From assembly GCA_036881805.1 (NCBI GenBank), contig JBAJNK010000009.1, positions 1-61,875 on the forward strand: 61,875 nt of DNA, in the 5' to 3' direction. Below, in pieces: positions 34,530-43,209 of the stretch. Every line of letters starts with the position of its first letter. Position 1 is the stretch's first letter. The DNA comes from JANQLC01 sp036881805. GTDB taxonomy: Bacteria > Bacteroidota > Bacteroidia > Flavobacteriales > JANQLC01. The notes under the pieces were generated by a model. It did not search any database. It was not told where the DNA came from and saw nothing but the letters and a program-made list of their open reading frames with translations. The position numbers and the translations under genes are program-made.

Positions 34530-36926
34530 TCAATTTCGCAATGGTTTTCCCGTTTTCAATATGTGTTGTATACGTGCTAAGGTTTTCTTTTCCGTACAGA
34601 GAGACAAGAAGGCTTCGCGTTCCAAGTCTAATAAATACTGTTCACTCACGTAAGTGGCTTCGGACAGATCGCCGCCAGCCATCACATAAGCCAGTTTTCC
34701 AGCTACCTTTTTGTCGTGCTCCGAGATGTAATTTCCGGCCGACAGACTGTCTGCGCCGACTAGAAATACACCCAACGCCTGTTTACCCAGCACTTTTACC
34801 GGTGTTGGAACCGGTTTGGTGTAGCCGTTTTCAGCCCTTGCCAAAGCGCATTGTTTGGCTGCGGCAATTCGCCGCTCATCCTGAACGACCACGAGGTCTC
34901 TGCCCGCTTTTAAGAAACCCGATGCAAATGCCTCATAAGCCGAAGTGGAAACCCGAGCCATGCCGATGGTGGTGAAGTGATCTCGCAGGCGATTGAGTTC
35001 TACATCCCCTTTGTGGAAGGTTTCAGCAGCGCGTTGGGTCATTTCTTTGGAACCGCCTCCAGCGGGGATTAGGCCTACACTGCACTCCACTAAGCCCATA
35101 TAGGTTTCCGCTGCAGCTACGACTCGATCTGCGTGTAAGCACAGTTCGCAACTGCCACCCAGCGTCATCGCATGGGGTGCGGCTACTACCGGGATAGCGC
35201 TGTAGCGGATGCGCATCAACGCATGCTGAAAAGTCTGTACCGCCCGGTTGAGTTCTTCGTATTCCCGCTCGACGGCCAGCATAAAAATCATACTTAGGTT
35301 GGCACCTGCGGAGAAATTTTGGCCCTGGTTGGCTATGACAACACCTTGAAAATCTCTTTCAGCGATTTCGATTCCTTTGTTTAGGCCCTGAATCACTTCG
35401 CCGCCGATTGCATTCATCTTGGATCGGAACTCGATATTGAGAATGCCATCGCCCAAATCTTCAATCGCACAACCTCGGTTTTTCCAAACCGTGGTAGTGG
35501 GACGTATGTTACTCAATGTGATGTAATGCGCCTGTCCGGGTATGGTTTGGTAATCGCCTGTTTTTATATCGTAGTAATACCGGGTACCCTTTTCGTCTAC
35601 CCGGTAGAAATTCGCCATGCCTTTGCGCTGCATCTCACCGACCCATTTGGCCACTTCACAGTGGTTTTCCTTCGCAATGCGAATGCCCACTCGTATCCCT
35701 ACGGCATCCCATATTTCAAATGGCCCTTGTCGCCAACCGAAACCGGCGCGTATGGCATCGTCGATTCGATACAGTTCATCTGCGATTTCGGGAATGCGGT
35801 GGCTCACGTAGGCGAACAAGCTGCCCAGGGTGCTGCGGTAAAATGCAGCGGCTTTGTCCGTTCCTTTGATTAAGAAGGGAAATCGATCGGAGATACCGTC
35901 GATTCGCTTGGCGCTTTCTAGCGCAGCAAATCGGACTTTCTTGCGCGCGCGGTAACGCATTGCGTCCAGGTCCAAACTGTGTATTTCGCTCTTCTCGCCT
36001 TTTGTCTTTCGGTAAAAACCCGAACCGGTTTTGGCGCCCAACCAGTTTTTATCCAACATATCTTGGATGTAATCCGGCGGGGAGAAGGTGGCGTTTTGTT
36101 CATCGCCTTTCAATTGCTGTAAGCCTTTGGCAACGCGTACCAAGGTGTCCAGGCCGACGACGTCTACCGTGCGAAAGGTAGCCGATTTGGGTCGGCCGAT
36201 TACCGGGCCGGTGAGCGCGTCGACTTCTTCGATGGTCAGATCGAATTTTTTTACCTCGTGAAACAGCTTCATAATGCTAAAGATGCCCACTCGGTTGGCG
36301 ATGAAAGCGGGTGTATCTTTGCATAAGACCGTGGTCTTTCCCAAGAATTTGGCACCGTACATCAGCAGGAAGTCGATCACCGCTTGCGAAGTGTGGGGGG
36401 CGGGGATCACTTCGAGCAGCTTTAGGTAGCGAGGTGGGTTGAAGAAGTGCGAACCGGCAAAGTGTTTTTGAAAATCTTCACTGCGACCCGCCGCCATGAG
36501 GCCGATGGGAATTCCAGATGTATTCGAGGTGATGAGCGTGCCCGGCCTTCGATACTTTTCAATTTTTTCAAAAACCGATCTCTTAATTTCTAAGCGCTCT
36601 ACCACCGCTTCGACAATCCAATCGACTGCGCTTAGCTCGGGTAAGTCGTCTTCTAAGTTTCCGGTTTGGATGCGCTTGATAAAAGCTTTATCGTATAGGG
36701 GGGCGGGCTTGGATTTAGCGGCTTGGGCCAAGTTTTCCACCGCCATGCGGTTGCGTACGGCTGGGTCTGTCCGGGCTAAGCCTTTGGCCTTTTCTCCTTC
36801 GGTGCATTCGCGCGGCACGACATCGAGCAAAAGCACCGCCACACCGATATTGGCAAAATGGCAGGCAATGCCCGATCCCATAATACCCGATCCGATGACG
36901 GCAACGCGGCTAATTCGCCTCTTCAT
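34530..36926 (-). CDS. fadN: 3-hydroxyacyl-CoA dehydrogenase / enoyl-CoA hydratase (FadN-like)
   Basis: A 798-residue bifunctional beta-oxidation enzyme. The N-terminal dehydrogenase part has the NAD motif VAVIGSGIMGSGIACHFA and GSHFFNPPRYLKLLEVI. The C-terminal part holds a crotonase domain (NQGQNFSAGANLSMIF, HAMTLGGSCELCLHAD, VGLIPAGGGSKEM). The domain order, dehydrogenase first, is that of FadN and not of E. coli FadB. It is the first gene of the operon; fadA follows after 7 bp. The region 36927-37190 upstream holds no gene. Confidence 0.92.
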   Translation of the reverse strand: MKRRISRVAVIGSGIMGSGIACHFANIGVAVLLLDVVPRECTEGEKAKGLARTDPAVRNRMAVENLAQAAKSKPAPLYDKAFIKRIQTGNLEDDLPELSAVDWIVEAVVERLEIKRSVFEKIEKYRRPGTLITSNTSGIPIGLMAAGRSEDFQKHFAGSHFFNPPRYLKLLEVIPAPHTSQAVIDFLLMYGAKFLGKTTVLCKDTPAFIANRVGIFSIMKLFHEVKKFDLTIEEVDALTGPVIGRPKSATFRTVDVVGLDTLVRVAKGLQQLKGDEQNATFSPPDYIQDMLDKNWLGAKTGSGFYRKTKGEKSEIHSLDLDAMRYRARKKVRFAALESAKRIDGISDRFPFLIKGTDKAAAFYRSTLGSLFAYVSHRIPEIADELYRIDDAIRAGFGWRQGPFEIWDAVGIRVGIRIAKENHCEVAKWVGEMQRKGMANFYRVDEKGTRYYYDIKTGDYQTIPGQAHYITLSNIRPTTTVWKNRGCAIEDLGDGILNIEFRSKMNAIGGEVIQGLNKGIEIAERDFQGVVIANQGQNFSAGANLSMIFMLAVEREYEELNRAVQTFQHALMRIRYSAIPVVAAPHAMTLGGSCELCLHADRVVAAAETYMGLVECSVGLIPAGGGSKEMTQRAAETFHKGDVELNRLRDHFTTIGMARVSTSAYEAFASGFLKAGRDLVVVQDERRIAAAKQCALARAENGYTKPVPTPVKVLGKQALGVFLVGADSLSAGNYISEHDKKVAGKLAYVMAGGDLSEATYVSEQYLLDLEREAFLSLCTEKKTLARIQHILKTGKPLRN

Positions 36927-37190
36927 GCGTTGTAGTGGATTTATAGGTTTGTTTTCTGCCGATCAAAATATATGGTTTTTCAGCGCCTTTATGTGCTGCA
37001 ATGCGCTCATTTTGTTGATTCACGGGAGTAAGGTACAAAAAATACGGCACTTACATAGTAAATTTTATCAGTTTTTGGTTGATCCCAGCGCTACCATTGT
37101 ACTTTCCTCGCCTGTAAAGCCTGTACGAAGGGCTTTAACCATTTGATCCCATTCTAAATAAAAGCGGCTAGCGCTTCAGATCGATCCCGC

Positions 37191-37800
37191 CGACCACAGG
37201 GACGGAAAATAAGCCCACTTTTTAAACCGACTCACAAGACAAATACCAAAGGTAAAAAAAAGCAAAAAAACAATTCTGGGATTTTAAGAACACGCACACA
37301 GGAATAAAAAAAGCCCCCTTCAGATGCCACACAGCACGAGCACCAAAAAATAAGACGCCACTTTTTAGAACAGCCTATAGCGGCAAACCCAAAAAAGCAA
37401 ATCCACCTTTTTAAACCATTGTGCACAGATAAAGAGGCGAGACAAATATGCGATAGCAGGCACTGCGCTGCCCCAGGGGCAAACACGAGGAGTAAGCCCC
37501 TTTTTAAATGACTCCCATTCCCATATGATTTACGTCAAGAGCACAAAAAAACAAACCCTGCTTTTCAGTTCGCCAACCGGAGCAAACACCGACTTTTTAA
37601 ACCGTCATAAAAAAGAGTAAGACCTAAAAAAACAAGGCTGGGGTTGCATTGGATTGCTATAGCCGTGCCGGGATAAAACCAAAAAACACTTTATTTTTCA
37701 AACCCGCACAAAAGGGTGGAACCCGAAAAATAAATCCTGCCTTCAAACTGCCCCACAGCAGACAAAGCCAAAAAATAAGGCTGACTTTTCAGCCAGCCTT
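37191..37800 (-). repeat. Intergenic mosaic repeat block R4 (about 13 units)
   Basis: A-rich on the plus strand, so inverted relative to R2, R3, R5, R6 and R7. The units read (minus strand) as TTTAAAAAGTGGGCTTATTT and variants, with a period of about 45 bp. It holds the second copy of the 69-bp module (37412-37480), 65 of 69 bases identical to 21510-21578. The last unit, next to the TonB receptor gene, doubles as an intrinsic terminator. Confidence 0.9.
37768..37800 (-). terminator. Intrinsic terminator of the TonB receptor gene, inside a repeat unit
   Basis: On the minus strand a seven-pair stem AAGGCTG / CAGCCTT is followed by ATTTTTTGG, 26 nt after the receptor stop. The same bases (GGCTGAAAAGTCAGCCTTAT then a T-run) align with the repeat-family core. 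Confidence 0.7.
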
Positions 37801-37825
37801 GGGTATTCAAAAAAAGGGGTAACAC

Positions 37826-40228
37826 CTATCCATTGAGATGGAACGGCAAGATCAGCTTGAATGAGATATTTCTTCCCATTTGATACATGCCGGTTGCTGG
37901 ATTTTTACCTATGTATTTCAGACGGCTCATATGGTCTTGGTAGACTTTGTCAAACAAATTATCGGCGATCACATAAATACGAGCTGAGCTGTTTCCGCTC
38001 TTGTTTGTAAGGGTACACCCCATACTCGCGTGAAACAAGGTGTAGTCGGGTGTAGCGGTTTCTGTATCGTATAGCGTGTAGACGTGGTCTTGTTTAAAGT
38101 TGTAGTCTAGACCCAAGGTTAAAAATACAGACTGGAAAACGGCCTTGGGCTTATACACCGCCTTTATTTCCGAGCGCAGATCAGGTGCAGGGATGAAAGG
38201 CAGGTATTTTCCCGCCTTGCTCGCGTAATCCTGGAATTGTCCATTTACAAAGGAAAAGCTGTTGTTCCAATGCAACCAGGGCACTTCTTTCGGGTGTACT
38301 TTCAAGCCGGCTTCAGCGCCCCAAAGCTGCGCATCTCCCTGCTCGTATTCGAACAATTCCGCCTCGCCAATCATTCGCTTCTCGGGGTCCTTATGGATGT
38401 AAATGTAATCGGCTATGGCGTTGTAGAAGCCAGAGAGATTAAGGGTTAGCGCATCGCTATCACAGATCAAACCCAGGTCGAACTCCGCATCGGTTTCTGG
38501 GTCTAGATTTGGATTTCCCAGTTCATAGCGACTGGTACCTTCGTGGATTCCATTTGCGGAGAGTTCCTGTGAGTTGGGTGCTCTAAAGCCGCGTGCTGCA
38601 TTGAACTTCACAGTCAGATAGTCGTCGATCAGGTAACTGAGTCCCAGGCTGGCGCTCAGATCTGAGAAATCCGCTTTAAAGGCGTTAAAACCGGGCTCGA
38701 TACCGACTTGAGCGGGTTCGTCCACTTCTAAGGCTTTGCTGTTTATATGGCGCAGATCAAAGCGAAGGCCCCCCGCTAGATTCCATTTGTCGGCGATGGT
38801 TTTGCTCACATAGCTGTAGCCGCCGAAGTCGAATAAGTCGTAATTGGGGATCAAGTTTTCCTCGCCCTGGGTTTTATTGGTTTGGTACATGCCGTTCGCA
38901 CCCCATGTGATGTTCCAACCGCCGATCGGGCTCAGGTAGTATCGCGCGCCGTAATTATAGGTTCGCAGTAGCAGATCCAGGGCTGCGCCGCTTTCTTCCG
39001 CCTCTGCTTCCTGTTCTTCACCCTCGTCCGCCTCGGCTTCTGGTGCCTCAAACTCTTGCCTTTTGTCTCGTTGATAAGCCAGATCGATTTGCAGGCGATC
39101 GGAACCGACAAATAGGTTTTGCTCGAGTTGCACCCGGTAATGCCTGAGTCTTTGATAGGGCAGTCCGATGGCATAACTATCTAACTCGCTTTGCGATACC
39201 ACTTTATCCACTATTTTCCCTTCCTCCTTCACGGGTTTGGTAAATGCGCCGGTCTCGTCTCTTTCCCCTTCGATAATCCCGAGTTTTTGACCAAAGGAAT
39301 TGAAGAAGAGTTGCGTATTGCCCCAGTTGTAATCCCAACCCAAATCACCGGAGAATTCGAGGTTTTCAAATCCCGAATTGTACACGGTGCCATCCGCATC
39401 ATTCTTATAATTACCCGCTTGTTTGCGGTCTAAATCGATGCGCCAAAAAAGGGCGTCGAGCCTTCCAGAGTTGCTCACACCGTATTCTTGCATGTCGTTG
39501 TTGCTCTGGTATTGCGATTGTAAATGCCCGCTTATCGCACCGTCTTTCAGCTGTTCCTCGGTGATGAAGTTAATCACACCCCCTAGGGCATCCGAGCCGT
39601 ATAGCAAGCTGCTGGGCCCTTTGATAACCTCTGCGCGCTGTATGCCGAGTTCTCCGAGTTGAACGCCGTGTTCAGCGCCCCACTGTTGTTCCTCTTGCCG
39701 CACCCCGTTGTAAAGGGTTACCACGTGGTTGTATCCCAGGCCGCGAATGATGGGTTTGGAGATGGCAGGCCCGGTTTGTAAATCGTCGACACCGGGTATT
39801 TGGGTGATGGCATTGACGATATTGGAGCTGGCCTCCGCTTCCATGTCTTTGGCTTGAATAACGGCTGAACTTATGGGTGCACGGCGTTGGTCGATCGAAT
39901 GGGCAACCCCGGTTACGATGATTTCGTCCAACTCCCCACTGATTTCTTTCAAGTGGATGCTATAATTTGATTGATCTTCGTTAAAAAAGACGTTTTTTGA
40001 TTGATATCCCACCATGGTTACGACAAAGGTAAAGCGCCCTTTGTTGGGAGTCTGTATTGAAAATTTCCCATTTGCGTTCGTCGCGGTTCCCTTTTGAAGC
40101 GCTTTGCTGTATAGATTGGCGCCAGACAAGGGATTTCCAGAAGCATCGGTAACCGTTCCGGATATATCGTGTTGCGCCATAAGCGCGGTGTTCGCCAAAA
40201 AGGCGAGGCATATAGTTAATTTTTTCAT
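37826..40228 (-). CDS. TonB-dependent receptor, ZnuD-like, with carboxypeptidase-regulatory-like domain
   Basis: An 800-residue outer-membrane receptor. It has a signal peptide (residues 1-18, ending ALMA), a CarboxypepD-regulatory-like domain (about 22-96), a plug (about 105-225, LDEIIVTG to GSDALGGVINF) and a 22-strand barrel ending in a C-terminal strand. The barrel resembles the zinc receptor ZnuD and its Bacteroidota relatives, which carry a His-rich loop; here the matching loop (residues 394-412) is strongly acidic, with Glu/Ala and no His. The ligand is therefore uncertain, probably a metal or metal complex. It is cotranscribed with the small ORF upstream and ends at a terminator. Confidence 0.88.
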   Translation of the reverse strand: MKKLTICLAFLANTALMAQHDISGTVTDASGNPLSGANLYSKALQKGTATNANGKFSIQTPNKGRFTFVVTMVGYQSKNVFFNEDQSNYSIHLKEISGELDEIIVTGVAHSIDQRRAPISSAVIQAKDMEAEASSNIVNAITQIPGVDDLQTGPAISKPIIRGLGYNHVVTLYNGVRQEEQQWGAEHGVQLGELGIQRAEVIKGPSSLLYGSDALGGVINFITEEQLKDGAISGHLQSQYQSNNDMQEYGVSNSGRLDALFWRIDLDRKQAGNYKNDADGTVYNSGFENLEFSGDLGWDYNWGNTQLFFNSFGQKLGIIEGERDETGAFTKPVKEEGKIVDKVVSQSELDSYAIGLPYQRLRHYRVQLEQNLFVGSDRLQIDLAYQRDKRQEFEAPEAEADEGEEQEAEAEESGAALDLLLRTYNYGARYYLSPIGGWNITWGANGMYQTNKTQGEENLIPNYDLFDFGGYSYVSKTIADKWNLAGGLRFDLRHINSKALEVDEPAQVGIEPGFNAFKADFSDLSASLGLSYLIDDYLTVKFNAARGFRAPNSQELSANGIHEGTSRYELGNPNLDPETDAEFDLGLICDSDALTLNLSGFYNAIADYIYIHKDPEKRMIGEAELFEYEQGDAQLWGAEAGLKVHPKEVPWLHWNNSFSFVNGQFQDYASKAGKYLPFIPAPDLRSEIKAVYKPKAVFQSVFLTLGLDYNFKQDHVYTLYDTETATPDYTLFHASMGCTLTNKSGNSSARIYVIADNLFDKVYQDHMSRLKYIGKNPATGMYQMGRNISFKLILPFHLNG

Positions 40229-40277
40229 ATTTTTGAATGGATTTTTTGTAAAAGATTGATTTTGCTTCTTCAGGGGA

Positions 40278-40508
40278 TTAAATCGAGTGAGGAGGCGCTT
40301 TGTTGGGGTTATTTGTCCAACGCAAACGGATGTGTACGCTGTGTTTTGGGTCGGTATCTCTTTCTCGGGTTACCCCGAGCTCGTCAGGGCGCAAAGAAAT
40401 GCGATCGCTAGCGGGATCCGGACTGCTATGCTGTGCTGAGTAAATCAAATCACCCGAGTGTTTGTCGATCGATTTTTTCTGAAAATCTTGCCTGTGTACA
40501 TCTTTCAC
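40278..40508 (-). CDS. Small hydrophilic protein upstream of the TonB receptor
   Basis: A 76-residue ORF starting at GTG 40508, unrecognised. It is charged and His/Pro/Arg-containing (RISLRPDELGVTRERD, KHSVHIRLRW), with no signal peptide or membrane span. Support for expression is its position: a TACCTTTG box with a TTTG partner ends 5 nt before the GTG, and the ORF runs toward the receptor gene 49 bp downstream. It may be a real leaderless gene, a leader ORF, or a decayed one. Confidence 0.4.
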   Translation of the reverse strand: MKDVHRQDFQKKSIDKHSGDLIYSAQHSSPDPASDRISLRPDELGVTRERDTDPKHSVHIRLRWTNNPNKAPPHSI

Positions 40509-40513
40509 GCGGC

Positions 40514-40546
40514 CAAAGGTAAGGATATTGAAAAATACGGCACAAA
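40514..40546 (-). promoter_or_regulatory. Promoter of the small ORF / TonB receptor operon
   Basis: On the minus strand TTTG (40546-40543), a 21-nt spacer and TACCTTTG (40521-40514). The spacer is 2 nt longer than the usual 19. It includes GTGCCGTATTTTT, which also occurs upstream of fadN. Confidence 0.55.
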
Positions 40547-40675
40547 GGAATTTTATCGATTGCGCAGCCCGTTGTTCTTTTCATTTAAAACCCCAATTTA
40601 ATAGGGTAAACGGGTATAGAAAAACAGATAGTTTGTATTTTCGTAAGCTGGAATTACAGAAAAGAGCCATAGTTT

Positions 40676-43168
40676 ATGCGTGAAGGAGAGAAGTTGATCC
40701 CCATCAACATAGAGGATGAGATGAAGTCATCTTATATCGACTATTCCATGTCGGTAATCGTATCCCGTGCACTGCCCGACGTGCGAGATGGATTGAAACC
40801 CGTGCATCGCCGTGTGCTCTACGGCATGTACGAATTGGGCGTCTTATCCAATCGTGCGCACAAAAAATCGGCTCGGATCGTGGGGGAAGTCTTGGGTAAG
40901 TACCACCCCCATGGGGATACTTCTGTGTACGATACCACAGTTCGAATGGCACAGGACTGGTCCTTGCGTTACCCCTTGGTCGACGGGCAGGGCAACTTTG
41001 GCTCCATCGATGGCGACCCCCCTGCAGCCATGCGCTATACAGAAGCCCGGTTGCAGAAAATGGCTGAAGACCTCTTATTGGACATCGATAAAGAGACCAT
41101 AGGCTTTCAATTGAACTTCGACGATTCGCTCACCGAGCCCAAAGTGTTACCGGCTCGGGTACCCAACCTGATCGCCAATGGTGCTTCGGGCATTGCGGTC
41201 GGTATGGCTACCAATATGCCGCCGCACAATCTCTCGGAGGCCGTCGATGCGATAAGGGCTTATATCGACAACCGAGACATAGAGATAGCGGAGTTGATGC
41301 AGCATATCAAGGCGCCCGACTTCCCGACCGGGGGGGTGATTTACGGCTATGATGGGGTGCGAGAATCCTTTGAAACCGGCCGGGGTCGGATAGTCGTCCG
41401 GGCCAAGCCCGAATTCGAGGTGATAAACGGTCGGGATTGCATCGTCGTTTCAGAAATCCCCTACCAGGTAAACAAAGCGGACTTGATAAAGCGAACAGCC
41501 GACTTGGTCAACGAAAAGAAACTGGAGGGCATCTCGTCCATTCGCGATGAGTCCGACCGCAAAGGGATGCGCATCGTTTACGTATTGAAGCCAGAAACCA
41601 TTCCAAATGTTGTTTTAAACAAGCTCTTCAAGTATACCGCACTGCAGACTTTCTTCAGTGTGAACAACATTGCCTTGGTAAACGGTCGTCCGCAGACGCT
41701 GAATATCAAAGATATGATTGCGCATTTTGTCGATCACCGCCACGAGGTCGTCACGCGTCGCACCCAGTACGAATTGGATAGGGCGGAAGCACGTGCCCAT
41801 ATTCTGTCGGGCTTGCTCATCGCCTTGGATCAACTGGACGAAGTGATCGCATTGATTCGCGCTTCGCAAACCATAGGAGAGGCCCGGGCGGGATTGGAGC
41901 GTCAGTTCAGCTTGAGCGAAGCCCAAGCCCGTGCGATTTTGGATATGCGCTTGCAGAAGTTGACCGGTCTTGAACGCGATAAGGTAAGAGCGGAATACGA
42001 ACGGTTGCGGCAGACCATCGTCCATTTGAGAGAAATTTTGGGAGTCGAATCCCTGCGAATGAACATCATCCGAGAAGAGCTCCTCGAGATTAAAGAAAAA
42101 TATGGAGATGAACGACGCACAGCAATCAACTATGCGGGGGGAGCCGTAACCCTAGCGGATATGATCCCCGATGAAAATGTAGTGGTGACCGTTTCGCATT
42201 TGGGATATATCAAGCGCACACCTCTTTCCGAATACCGCGCACAGCATCGCGGCGGTGTTGGACACCGAGGGGCCACCACGCGCGAGGCGGACTTCTTAGA
42301 ACGCATTTTCGTAGCGACCAACCACCAGTACCTACTCTTATTTACCGAGATGGGCAAATGCTATTGGCTGCGCGTATATGAGGTACCTGAAGGTTCTAAA
42401 ATGTCAAAGGGGCGTGCGGTTCAGAATTTGATAAACATGGATAAAGGAGATAAGGTACGCGCCTTTATACACACGCATGATTTAAAGGAATCGGATTATA
42501 CGAATGGCCATTACGTCATGATGGTTACCAAAAAGGGTCAGGTAAAGAAAACCCTTTTGGAGCGGTATTCGCGTCCGCGTTCAAATGGTATTAACGCCAT
42601 TGCCATCAAAGGTGGCGATACCCTTATCGAGGCTAAATTAACCACTGGAAACAGTCAGGTACTGCTCGCGGTGAGAAGCGGTAAGGCCGTTCGTTTTGAA
42701 GAGGGCAAAACCCGCCCTATGGGTCGGGTAGCCTCGGGCGTACGAGGCATTACGCTCGCCGATGATAGGGATGAAGTAGTGGGGATGATATGTGTCGATG
42801 ACTTGCAGTCCGAGGTTTTGGTAGTCAGTGAAAATGGATATGGAAAGCGCTCGTGTCTATCGGACTATCGACTGACCAACCGGGGTGGAAAAGGTGTGAA
42901 GACCATCAATATCACCGAGAAAACCGGTAGCTTGGTCGCTGTTAAAAACGTGACTGACTCAGATGATTTGATCATAATCAATCGCTCAGGGGTAATGATT
43001 CGCGTGCGCGTATCCGGTTTGCGCGTCATGGGGCGCAATACGCAAGGGGTTAAGCTGATCAATTTGAAGGGTGGCGATCGGATTGCGGCGGTGGCTAAGG
43101 TGGAACTGGGCTCTGATGCAGGCGGGAATCGCGCTTTAGACCCGGACCCACAGCCAGATCAAAAGTGA
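40676..43168 (+). CDS. gyrA: DNA gyrase subunit A
   Basis: An 830-residue type IIA topoisomerase subunit that introduces negative supercoils with GyrB. The catalytic Tyr121 follows Arg120 in AAMRYTEARL. The quinolone-resistance region HPHGDTSVYDT has Thr82 at the place of E. coli Ser83. The C-terminal beta-pinwheel is present with a GyrA box (AQHRGGVGHRG), which marks it as gyrase and not topoisomerase IV. It ends in an acidic/polar tail. The TPR gene follows 41 bp downstream, a common Bacteroidota pair. Confidence 0.96.
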   Translation: MREGEKLIPINIEDEMKSSYIDYSMSVIVSRALPDVRDGLKPVHRRVLYGMYELGVLSNRAHKKSARIVGEVLGKYHPHGDTSVYDTTVRMAQDWSLRYPLVDGQGNFGSIDGDPPAAMRYTEARLQKMAEDLLLDIDKETIGFQLNFDDSLTEPKVLPARVPNLIANGASGIAVGMATNMPPHNLSEAVDAIRAYIDNRDIEIAELMQHIKAPDFPTGGVIYGYDGVRESFETGRGRIVVRAKPEFEVINGRDCIVVSEIPYQVNKADLIKRTADLVNEKKLEGISSIRDESDRKGMRIVYVLKPETIPNVVLNKLFKYTALQTFFSVNNIALVNGRPQTLNIKDMIAHFVDHRHEVVTRRTQYELDRAEARAHILSGLLIALDQLDEVIALIRASQTIGEARAGLERQFSLSEAQARAILDMRLQKLTGLERDKVRAEYERLRQTIVHLREILGVESLRMNIIREELLEIKEKYGDERRTAINYAGGAVTLADMIPDENVVVTVSHLGYIKRTPLSEYRAQHRGGVGHRGATTREADFLERIFVATNHQYLLLFTEMGKCYWLRVYEVPEGSKMSKGRAVQNLINMDKGDKVRAFIHTHDLKESDYTNGHYVMMVTKKGQVKKTLLERYSRPRSNGINAIAIKGGDTLIEAKLTTGNSQVLLAVRSGKAVRFEEGKTRPMGRVASGVRGITLADDRDEVVGMICVDDLQSEVLVVSENGYGKRSCLSDYRLTNRGGKGVKTINITEKTGSLVAVKNVTDSDDLIIINRSGVMIRVRVSGLRVMGRNTQGVKLINLKGGDRIAAVAKVELGSDAGGNRALDPDPQPDQK

Positions 43169-43209
43169 GCCGGGCAGACGTAGTACAGGTATAATTTAAA
43201 CTCGATGAG

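Noticed and set aside
37232..37486. Minus-strand frame of 84 codons similar in translation to part of the R2 frame
   Set aside because: The similarity comes from the 69-bp DNA module shared by R2 and R4; outside it the frames diverge with the repeat units.
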